Positions 50,201 to 62,200 of a DNA stretch of 64,000 bases are shown here, piece after piece; within the stretch, counting starts at the first letter, position 1, and each line of letters begins with the position of its first letter. The notes beneath the pieces were generated by a model that was not told the origin of the DNA, ran no database searches, and worked only from the letters and a program-made list of their open reading frames with translations. The position numbers and the translations under genes were made by a program. The stretch spans positions 32,388,867 through 32,452,866 of the forward strand of contig CAIIXF020000008.1 of NCBI GenBank assembly GCA_903813345.2, given 5' to 3'. The stretch is from Owenia fusiformis (taxonomy: Eukaryota; Annelida; Polychaeta; Sabellida; Oweniidae).

Positions 50201-53200
50201 ACCTTTCGTCCTCCACTTTTCCACATACAACAGAAAACACATACTTTTGCGAACAAAATCAACTATTTATTAATGAACTAGAGTTTAAGAGCAAAATAAT
50301 CATTTATGATTTATTAAAAATTGATCTCGTATATTTTGTTTAATGTACACCTGAAAAGTTGAAGGTAACAAAAAATGAGCAAAAAAGGTCGCTGTCAACA
50401 GATTCTATTTTTCAAACTCTATGACGTCACAATATGGGACGCTTACTAAAATTCATCCTTTGAAATAAAACTTCCATCTACCTTTATCAAGACGAAAAAT
50501 AAGTATAATAGTCATATATTGTTTGAGTTATGAGCTTTTAAAGACGAAAAATAATTCAAAAATGTAACATGTCAACAGGGGATATTTGCCAGATGTTTTG
50601 GTAAAAAACTTTTTTTTTAAAAAGAACGCGCAAGAATCGTGAACGGAGTGTAGTTGATCTAAAAACTTCATCGAAACAGCTTTAAAATGATATGTAACTT
50701 TAATTAGAATATTATCTTATAATCCGGGGAATCAAAGTTACATTTACGCGATACCCTTAAAAACAAATGCGCCACCTTTTTGCGACTCGTCAGTATATCT
50801 GCCCGCTACGTCATAATCGCTGTTCCCGTATTGGTTCTTTTTTGTAACGTTCGCATACTGTGAACAACAATGGAGAAAAACGCAGACAATCGTGATCTCT
50901 TTGATGCTTGTATAACAGTATATAACAGTATATAACAGTATATAACAGTTTAACAGTATAACAGTATATAACAGTATATAACAGTTATATAGCAGTATGC
51001 CCCGTTAATAATCAAAGATTTGAACAGGAAAATCCGGCTACGGACATGAATACAAAACTGGACATGAATATTTTAGAATAATTCCATGGTTGGTTGCAAA
51101 GCTTTGGCCAATTGAACAATGTGATTGGTATGGGATAAACAGATCATCCTATAGTCGGTTCAGGATATTGGGATTATTCCTTGGCCAATATAATATATCT
51201 ACCCTTGGGACCTACGGCCCTCGGGCAGATATAATATATAGGCCTTGGGATAATCCCAATATCCTGAACCGACTATAGGATAATCTCTATATGTACGATC
51301 GGTTTTGGATACAGGGTTTATCCTAAACCTCCCATTACATAACCCTTACAAAATTAAGATTGAAATATTTCCATGCTCTTATATGAAATCCTATTTCTTT
51401 TTACTTTTTATTTCTGTACTATCATATAAATATAGGAATGTTTTGAAATGTCTATGAAAGTTGATTAGTCCCAAGAACATGTTATTTGAGCGAATAATTT
51501 GAAAAAGGTTATTTGGATTATTCTGATAGATTCATGAATTTGATATGAAAAGTAATGTTAGGCAATAAGAAGTATATTGCTTGCAGGATTTTGAGTAAAT
51601 CAGAAAAAATAAACACATCCAAATATCAATCACAAGGGTCTGGACGTATCGTCGCGTTTCGTTCAATCAGAATCAGATAAAATGGCAGATAATTTGATGT
51701 GCATCAAAATTGACAGTTTTATTGATTACTTTGGCATACATTGTGTATTTTCTTATTTTTTACAGTCGAATAATAGCTACTGTATGTTTAAATATATTGT
51801 ATAAAATGTTTAGCTATATGTTTGTAATCACTGGAAATTGGTATGTCATCCCTTTTTAAGCCCATAAAATGTAAACATTTCTCAGCAAATAAGATTGTGT
51901 TTTTTATTGAGTTTGTGTTTGTTTTCCTTGTACCCTTGCATGATTTTTGATTTTTCCAGGACGCAAAACAAAGAATCTACTTCTTGTGGCCTTAGCTTTA
52001 TGTTACATTAAATATAATTTGTTGCTAATTTAAGGTGAACACATGCATTTTTCATTTCTTTTTCACCATTAACAATAACTCGACAAAATGATACATTTTG
52101 CGAAATCGTTAATCCGATGTAAATTCTTTGGATACCCTATGATTTTAAAGAAAATCAGTTTTATCTAACTAGAGATGATATTGATATCTGCACGAGAGAG
52201 CGAAGCGAACGAGTTCATATATCAATATCGTCGAGAAGATAAATATGATTTTCTGAAAAACTCATAGGATGTTCTAAATATCCTTCAATTAGTGTACTAA
52301 ATGGGGGAAATCAACAAGAATTGGAGTATATCGTTACACAACCCTCCGCATATTGGTTTACTGGATTATATCGTGGCGATATCCTCTGGTTATATTCATT
52401 ATGTCATGTAGCAAATTATTATTTTATTTTCCTGCTTGATAAAGAGTGAATGTCATTCACATCTAGTTCTACTAAATATGAGAATAACAGTGAATCCTCT
52501 GATATTTCTAGTAAATTCGTTGGAAAAGTGATTGCCGTGATTGAAAATACTGTTAACACAAAACAGCAGTGGAAATTTGTAGATTTCTATAAAAAACTAA
52601 GGAATATACACCATATACTTAGCTGTGTATATCGAAGTTTACAAAACGGAAAATTGCATATAATAGTAATGCTTACAGGTCCGATTGCACCTGGTTGCAC
52701 TAACATTTGTGTCATACTATTATTATTTGAAACACAAATTCGAAGAAGGCCTCTACTCTTTGGTTAATAACATTCAGAAGTGGATCTTTAAAGGTTTTTA
52801 AATGTGTGCGCCATTGCTGCCGATTCATCTTATTTAGTGATGTACTGAACTACATGCATACGTATAATGTAACGTCAGTATAATATATAGAGATTATCCT
52901 ATATGAGGTTCGGGATATTGGGATTATCCCGAGGCCAATATAATATATCTGTCCGGGGGCCTTAGGTCCCGAGGATTGATACATTATATTGCCCAAGGGA
53001 TACTGCAAATATCCTGAACCGACTATATGATGATCTGTTAATCTCATACCATTTTTGGTCATTTGGTTGACATTGTTCAATTGGCCAAATTTCAGAAAAT
53101 TTCCACCCAACCGTGGAATAATTTTAGAATATTAATGTCCAGTTTTGATTTCTTGGCCGTGGCCGGTGTGAAAGAAATGATGGTCCCCCAGGGATTATGG

Positions 53201-56200
53201 TCCCCTTTCTTAACGGCCCTTACTTGTCCTGATTGCGTATAAGATAATGAGGGAAAACGTTGTATTGAGGTCACTATATAAATCAATGGAGAGTAGGACC
53301 ATAATTTGATAGGGCCTCCTACCATTTACACCGGTTTTCCCGTTCTTTCAGATATCCATCCACATTTATTACCTCGAATCTTTGATTATTAACAGGATAC
53401 TCTCTCAGGAGCATCTGTGCTCACAATAACTCCACCAGATATTGCAAAACCTCGAGAAAGAGTTGCCCATGTGCTGCTTTTCTCTGCTTTAACCCACAGA
53501 TGACTCAGGGCTGAACCATGCTGACGTGGACAGATGAGCGCATCTTTATGTGCAAGAAAGTGATAGCAATTTGGAGGGGTATTGGATGTATTCTTGCAAG
53601 AGTATGAGTATGAACACTTTACTGTCTATACCACACCTGTCACACCTTCTTCCAATAGCCCCAATGCCCGTTGTACTGACTTTTGCAATGTTTAAAACTT
53701 GGGTCCGAGCTGAATTTTGCCCCACTTTGCAATATCGACGATTATTCGGTCAGCCATGACTCCCTGTGAATGAATGATATTCCATTGCATGAAAAGGATG
53801 CAATCAGCATTGGTTTTATGTTTTCTTCCAATATTGCATCGGGCTCCGTACACTGACTTTTGCGATTTTTATAACTTGGCCCAAAGCTAATTTTGGCGCA
53901 CTTTGCAAATGGAATGATTACTCGCCCAAGTATGACCAAATATCAATGAATGATATATCATTGTAAAGAGGAGACATATGGCTTTACAGTGCATTGAATG
54001 AAATCAATGCTGTTATCACTGGTTTTGTGCTTTTCCGAGATAACGATCTGTTGCGTTTTTTTGATACGCACTGTATATTTATGTTTTTAAAATGCATGTA
54101 CAAATATTCCGTTGCGTTTTGTCTCATACGTATAGAACTTAATTAATGTTATTGTCATTCACCATTTATCAATTTTGATTTTGTTCAAAACGTTTTGCTA
54201 CCTACATGCAATGATTTCAATATGATGTCACTTAGGTTGCAAAATACTTTGATATGCTAAAACACTGAAGTGGCACATTAGATATGGCATTTTATTATTG
54301 AAAATTTTGTTTCATTTGTTCAATCTTTGCATTGGTGTTAAAAGTGTTAACAATTTATACGTTGATGTATCGTGATAATAGGTTGTTTAAGCTTACGATG
54401 TTTTTTACAACCTAAACGTGAACGGGAAATATTAAACGATGCATTTGTTTTGGCGATTGGTCATACGTATAGGTTGACGTTTAGATTTTATTTGCAAGCT
54501 TAAACTCCCATATCTATTACGAACCAAATCATTTTGAATGTATTATTTCAATAATAATATTTCCGATTTTAAATCTGTTTCCATAATGGAATTCAAAACT
54601 GAGCTCCACATGTCCCGTGCTTTGATTCTAAACTGAGCTCCACATGTCCCGTGCTTCTTAATTTGCGCGTCTCATTGTATCTCACATGACATTTTTAGCT
54701 GGCTGAGCAAACCAGACAAGACAAGACAATCGGAAACACCGATCCATATGATGCTGAAATGCGACCTGTACTTCAACATGATGGAATTCCTCTCATCTTT
54801 TAAACACTTGGTTCCACATGACGCGCGAAATCATCAACTTAACATTAATTTTATTTTTACAGCAGTTTATTGTATTGCCGAGTTTTTGCAATTGGATGCT
54901 ATTTCCAGATAAGATCCCTGCTTCACATGAATCACATCCGTTCATTTTAGCTTAGGGTAGTCTAACAGCCACTGGGTTGCTGCACAACTTTGTCATCGGT
55001 CATCTTCATGAGAGGGGGTTGGCATTAGGCCATCTGGCTCAGGGAATTATTGTATGGGAGTCAAATACGGGTGGGCGGTTGGGAAAGTCCGTAATATTTT
55101 TAGTACTTTTTTTATGATGGCCTAAACATACGCATATGCGCCTCTTGCACTGGTAAAACTTATCATAATAACATAATCACGTGAGACTTTTTTTAAAGAA
55201 TTGATAGTTGATGATGAAAGAGAGTCGTAAATAACAATGATATTACATAATATTAAAAGAGTCGCACATGTACATGTTTAGTTGTCACAATAATAACAAT
55301 AACAATGATATATGATATACATGTGCTCTGTAGAGTATCAATAATTATTATATCTATTACGTTGGCTACAATCGTGGCAGATTTGTAGAGTAGAATCGGG
55401 CTTCACTCCATTTTGGAGAGACACTTGCTCCTGATTTCAGCGGGACCTCCTCATGTTTTCAGCGGGGCCTCCTCATGTTTTCAGCGGGATCTTTAGTTTA
55501 TTGCTCATGTTAGAAGCGGGGCTTTGAGGGATATGGTAAAATGGAAATATATAAATTTCGGCGAAGCTTTAGGAAGTGAAACTCAGAATACCTTTATTTC
55601 ATATCACTATAAACATTTCAACAGAAGGGCAACGACCTTCTTCAGCTATAAAATATAGAAATATATAGATAAAGATTTAAGATGATACATTCTCTCTCCA
55701 ATTATCAAATAACGAAATTCAGAACATCAGATCGTGATACTTGTTTTGCAGCAGTTGCTTTTTAGTATCACTGCCATGTAATAATTGAATAAAATTAAAT
55801 GAAAACGCTTTGTACAACATACAATTTAAGTAAACAAAAGATACCCCTTCATTTCTTTTAATTGCTCGCGATTTCAGCGGGAACTTGCTCGCGATTTCTA
55901 AATCATGGCGGGGCTTCAGATACTACCCGTGAAGTTAATCTTTTAATACATGGCAAACCAATACTAAACAAAACCACTCATTTATTTATATTTTTTGCAT
56001 TATCATAATTAACACCCATGGTAATTTTGATGCTATCGACAAGCCATGTATTCCTTTAAATGTCCTACCTAGTAAATTGTATACATCAACTGTTGCGCCA
56101 ATAGCTATCATCATTTAGTGCAGTCAGAATGAGGGTTTGAGCGTGCGTTCAGAGGGATTTTATGGGACATAATTTTTTATGTTGCTAGTATGATTTTACA

Positions 56201-59200
56201 TATTTTTATGGATTATTAGATTTTAGTATTTCAGCTTTTAGATTTTGTGGCCATTTTACCCCTCATGGGCTATAATTTGGACCCCTACTATAAAATTGGG
56301 CTAGACCTCCAAAAATACTCAGTAGAATGTATCCAAATTGCTATGGTATATTGGTATAGGCTAACTAAATATACGATAACAATTTCAAGTCACATGGTTA
56401 AGTGGTTGCCATGGAAAGGGATAAAACATACCCTTCGAGTGTTAATTTTCAGGCCAAATTTTCAGAAATGATAGAGTCATTTCGTGCATATTTTGTCACC
56501 AGTCTGTTAGGAAGGGTTAAAATGTGAATAGAAAACTTTTGTAATATGTCAGCAACAATCTTATGTAAAGATCAGTCCACAGAATCTCAGATTTTGGCCT
56601 TATATGGGTCCATGATTTATACAGCGGCCTATTTCACAGATTCGAACCCCCACATTGGATGGATGCTATAACTTTTGAAGTAAGGGAAATACAGGTCTCA
56701 TTTTTTCAGATCTTCATAAATGACTGGTTTTAAGTATTGTATCATACTTTGGGAGCTGGCATATGATTGGTTGCCATGGTAACCAAGGTTTTAGGGAAAT
56801 TCTGACCCCCACATTGGAAGGATGCTATACCTTTCGAAATAAGTGTGATACATGTCTCATTTTTTTCAGATCTTAGACAATGATTGATTTTAAGTATTCA
56901 ATCAGACTTTGGGAGCTGAAACTTGATTGGTTACCATGGTAACTAGGGTTTTATTGAAATTTGGACCTCCACAATTGATAAATGCTATAACTTTTAAATT
57001 CAAGCAGATACAGATATCAGCTTTTCAGAACTTAAAAAATAATACGACTTGTGTATTGTGTCAGACTTTGGGGGTTACAGTTTACTTGGTTGCCATGGTA
57101 ACCATGTTTCATTGTCATGGAAACTTCATTTTAGATTTCAGATTTACCTTCATTTGAGAATGGTCAATACACAACATAGAACACAAAATTGCTCAAAATT
57201 ATCATTTTACTCCTAATTTAACATTTTTACATGTATATCTGAGAGTATTGCCTCATTCCATTCTACTAGTTCTCACACATATTCTACTAAGTTGTTTTTA
57301 CTCATCATTTTAGCTATTTTTGACCATTCTGGTATAAAGAATTCCGCGGGGAATTCATAGTTCATTCATGCAGTGTTTGGCTTGGTAGAGCTGGGTTTAG
57401 GCTGGTGGGAATGTTTCCATACACAGGTTTGATTATTCACCCTCTTCAAATGTGAGAGTTGAAATGTCAATACCTTCATAAGTGAGGGCAGCACTGTTCT
57501 GTTTTTGAGAATATATAGTATCTCATGTGAAACAGCTCATCATAGTGGCAGTTATTTTTGTAATTCAGCTGTACTTTTGCAGGTGAAAATTTAACTTTGG
57601 ATTTTATGGTATCAGGAATTTCTATATTGTTTCCTATTGAAGAAAACAACTTTAAGAATTGTTTGTCTTCAGTTTCAGTTGATTTATTTTTCTTTTGTTC
57701 AGATCCAGTAATGCATTGACAGCTAATATAGCTTCACACAGTACGTCGTCCTAGGTTTGCAGCTACAGGGGTTTGGTTGAGCTTCTGACATCTAAAGGGA
57801 CAGAGTTCACATCAGTTGAGGTTCTTAACGTTGTCTTCTTCATAATAGGAAACAATATAGAAATTCCTGACACAATAAAATCCAAAGTTGAATTGTTCAC
57901 CTGCAAAAGTACAGCAGAATTACAAAAATACATTTTTTAACTGACATCAATAGATTATGATATGAGCTGGTTCACATGAGATATTCTCCAAAACAGAACA
58001 GTACTGCCCTCACTTATGAAGGTGTTGACATTTCAACTCTTCCCATCTTTCAAGATGAGTCCTTGACTGCTTTCATAGCAGCTAATGTAATGCAATGAAT
58101 TACTTTGGAGCCAATGATGTACTCTTTCACCTTTGAAGAGGTTGATTGACAAATCCTATATGTGGAAGTGGAAACATTCTCACCAGTCTCCCAGGGAGTT
58201 CACTATATATAAACCTTGAGGGGGATCCTCGGCTCAGGTGGGGTACTTCAGACATTTGGTATGGCCCAAATAGACCCAAATTTTAGGATCTGATATGAGA
58301 AATGAGAATGTCCTCCAAATTATGACTTGAGGTATGGCAATGGTCAGATTTTTCCACTTACTGGTATGAGAATGGTTTTGTAAAATATGTTACCCCTCAC
58401 TTGCAGTATGGCATTGATCTAGTATATATCCTTAATATGAGGTTGTTTTTGGGTTGTTTTCCTCAAAGATCTGCCTTCTTCTTGGGGCATTAGACATTTT
58501 GAATGGCCATGTTTTTATATCTGGATATTTGATATCACATTGATCCTATATTTGGGCATTTGGTATGGCTTTTGGGCATTAATTTGGTTGGTATGGGAAT
58601 ACATTCAAATTTGACAGATTGGTATGGGAACATATTGATATCTGAGGGTTCAGCCTAGGACCCCAGCCAAATTTTATATACAGTGAACCCCCAGGGACCA
58701 ATCTTAACCCATTCTGCCAAGCCCAATACTGCATGAATGTATGAAATCCCCTGAGGATTCTCCACTCCAGAATGGTCAAAACAAGCCTCCATTCCAACAG
58801 AAACGGTTGAAATTTAAATCAAAAGGCAATTGTGCAAAATGAAAAAGTAATGATGAGTACAAATGAACAAATTAGGAGTCAGAATATTTGTGAGAACTAG
58901 TGGTATTGAATGAGGCAATATTGTCAGACATAAATGTACATGCATTGTTTACTAGTATTTAATATTTTATGAGCCAAACAATTTTTGCATCTCTAGTATT
59001 AATGAGCCATGAGCATGTAAATCATATAACATAGAAAAATTCCAAAATTATGAATAAAATGGCAATTTGGTATTTCATATCATGTATTGACCTATCTAGA
59101 ATGAAGGTGAATCTAAAAACAAAAACGACAGTTACCATGACAATGAAACATAGTAACCATGGCAACCAAGTAAATCCTAGCTTCCAAAGTCTAATACAAT

Positions 59201-62200
59201 ATACGCATTTTATTATTATTTTAGATCTGAAAATATTATACTTTTATCTGCCTGTATTTAAAAGTTATAGCATTCATCAATTGTGGAGATCTGAATTTCA
59301 ACAAAACCCTGGTTACCATGGTAACCAGTCTAATACAAGCTCCCAAAGTCTGAATCAATCCTTAAAATCAATCATTGTCTAAGACTTGAAAAAATGAGAC
59401 ACCTATATCCCTTATTTTGAAAATTGTAACATCCTTCCAATGTGGGGGTCCGAATTTCCATAAAACCCTGGTTACCATAGCAACCAATCGCATAACAGCT
59501 CCCAAAGTATGATACCATACTTAAAACCAGTCATTTATGAAGATCTGAAAAAATGAGACCTGTATTTCCCTTATTTCAAAAGTTATAGCATCCATCCAAT
59601 GTGGGGGTTCGAATCTGTGAAATAGGCCCCTGTATAAATCATGGACCCATATAAGGCCAAAATCTGAGATCCTGTGGACTCATCTTTATATAAGATTGTT
59701 GGTAATATATTATAGAAGTTTTCTATTTGTATTTTAACCCTTCCTAACACAATGATGACAAAATATGCATGAAATGACTCTATCATTTCTGAAAAAATGG
59801 CCTGAAAATCAACACCTGAAGGGTATGTTTTATCTGTTTTCATGGCAACCGCTTCACGATGTGACTTGAAATTTTTATCATATATTCAGTTAGCCTCTAC
59901 AAATATATCTTAGTAATTTGGATACATTCTACCGAGTATTTTTGGAGTTCTAGCCCAATTTTATAGTAGGGGTCCAAATTATAGCCCATGGGGGGTAAAA
60001 TGGCCACAAAATCTAAAAGCTGAAAATCTAAGATCTAATAATCCATAAGAAAACATAAAATCATACTAGCAACATGAAAAATTATGTCCCATAAAATCCC
60101 TCTGAACGCACACACAAACCCTCATTCTGACTGCACTAATTGTACATATGTCAAATATCGATCCTGAACTTGCAAGATTACTGCCAAGGCTCTACAATGT
60201 ACAAGGTTGATATATCACAGTACACTACGACAGGACATATCTTGTGAAATATACTTTCGGGAAGTTGGAATAGTCTCCATTTTACTCTCAAGTACCACTT
60301 ATTTATGAATATAACATTAAAGTTGGGAATTTTTCAATTCATATAACACAATAATGTATTTATTGAAAATGTTTTGTGGACTGGTAATGGAATTGCTTTA
60401 AATATTTTTTACTTACAGCCACATTCCTCAACTGCTCTCCACCAACGACATGAAGCATATCTAAGATACTCTCCAGACCTGCCTTCCTCATACCTAAAGA
60501 CAAAATACTAACATGTGGCTAACTTTGCAAGGGGGGGGGGGGCAAAACGCAGCACGAAATAGAAACATCTAGGAGAATGGTAAAGACAGCCTCTTGTTAC
60601 AGTAGTGAGCTACATGTATATTATATTCTACTATATTCACCTATAGTTTAATTTGTAATCTATGCTTGCTGTATATGTTGAGCTATTCTTTATTAGAGAT
60701 CTTAGGTCAAGGTCACAATGACATTATATCTTGTAAACAAAACTGAACTGAATGACTCATTAACTCTTGAACTTCTAGAATATTCGGAAACTAGTAAACA
60801 TTTAATCAGATTGAATCATGTCACTAAAGATGTCCAATCAAGATGTAGTTCCAGAAGATTCATTTCTGGATAATTCTTTCACATTATAAAAGGAACTGCA
60901 CAGTGGCACTCATCAGCAGATAAATTAAGTCATCATAACTGGACATCTACTCTGTAGCAGATAATTAAACCATCATAACTGGACATCTCAAAGGAACTAA
61001 ATAAAGCAGAATTTCAAAGTCTATCAAAAGGACATCTTCTTAGCAGAAAATTACAGACACCTACTTTGGGAACATTTATAACAGTGCAAACATACAACCT
61101 GAGGACTTTATATGGACATATATTATAACACACACTATATACGGATTATCATATACATTCGTGGATTATCATAAACATTTGTGGATTATCGTTAAACATT
61201 TGTGGATTATCATCAAACATTTGTGGATTATCATCAAACATTATTTGATACGAACATTATAGGATTACAACAAACATTATTGGATTATTACAAACATTGG
61301 AGAACTATTAACGATTATTGAAACATTTCGTGATCTGGAACATTCCCAAGGATCGTCAACGACATTTATCGACATCAAGAATAAGCCGTATCGTTGATTG
61401 GACATCACTTAAGTATTAAACCTCCTTTATATTATTGTTATATTATTTAGTTATTAAAATATAAATATATTGTTATCATATTTTAATTGCTGTTTTTACT
61501 TTCTGTTATTTTCGTACGTAACACTCTATTCCACCTTTTGACACTCTCACATCATTGGTAAGGGAAATCCAAGACACAATAAGAACAAATTGAAAAAGTC
61601 ATATTTCCCAGGCGTACTCTGCCCCAAACTCTGGCTGAAATATGACCTCTGATGACGTGGCTGTTAGGTTAGGCAGAAACAAAAGTTTTTAGGCTTCCTG
61701 ATACAATCAAAGTATGATAAATTGTGACGACATTATAGCCTACCGAAGTATTGGGTGATTTAAGTCCACATATTGACCAGATGGCTATGTGTACAAAAAT
61801 ACAGTAAGAAAATAATTGAAATAACCAGACAAATTTAAATTCATTTTACGTACATCTACAAGTGCTATTGAGAAAAAACGAAAATATGTTACAAAACAGA
61901 ACAAGAAAATGAATATTGCATAAAACCCCGAATATTTCACACTATGAGTAAACCTTGGGTACAATTATCAATATACCTTCACTTTTTGAAGCTTGGATTT
62001 CAATGAATTCATACAGTGATGAAAGTGTGACCGTTGCTCCAGCCTCAATACATGTATCAGTAGTTGTTATGCTGTCAAGGCCTTTTACATTAGTCAAGCA
62101 AATAACCACCTTCTTACTTTGACTGTTGCGTATGTATCTTCCTGAAAAAAAAACTTTTTTAAAAGTGTGGTAGCAATTTCCCCTTATAATCCTCACAATA

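Larger units (their letters stand above)
48226..54073. mobile_element. 5.8-kb TA-flanked mariner-type fold-back with transposase remains in both arms
   Basis: Termini (C/A)(A/G)TGCGTATCAAAAAACGCAAC are inverted and flanked by TA. Arms (about 48226-49450 and 53400-54073) are complementary. The left arm, minus strand 49108-49371, holds a mariner-like C-terminal catalytic motif ([15 protein letters not shown]; functional relatives have SPDLNP). The right arm holds the corresponding sequence on the plus strand (53400-53620). The middle carries other elements. It appears to be two decayed copies in inverted orientation, inside the second copy of the composite. Confidence 0.65.
44216..55931. mobile_element. 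11.7-kb composite transposon: two head-to-tail copies inside one AAGTT duplication
   Basis: The left terminus L1 (44216) and right terminus R2 (ending 55931) share an inverted end beginning CACGGGT, followed by AGCCCCGC and GCGAGCAAGTTCCCGCTGAA. AAGTT flanks them at 44211-44215 and 55932-55936. Inside lie a second right end R1 (about 46380-47033), a 59-bp spacer (47034-47092) and a second left end L2 (from 47093). L1 with R1 and L2 with R2 do not share flanking duplications; only the outer pair does. The ends carry repeated CCCCGCTGAAA and GAGGAGGTCCCGC motifs that may be transposase-binding sites. No transposase for these ends was recognised. It occupies gene B intron 12. Confidence 0.8.

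Noticed and set aside
52450-52767. 105-codon frame as a novel gene
   Set aside because: No homology, no splice context and surrounded by transposon sequence. Kept only as a low-confidence note.
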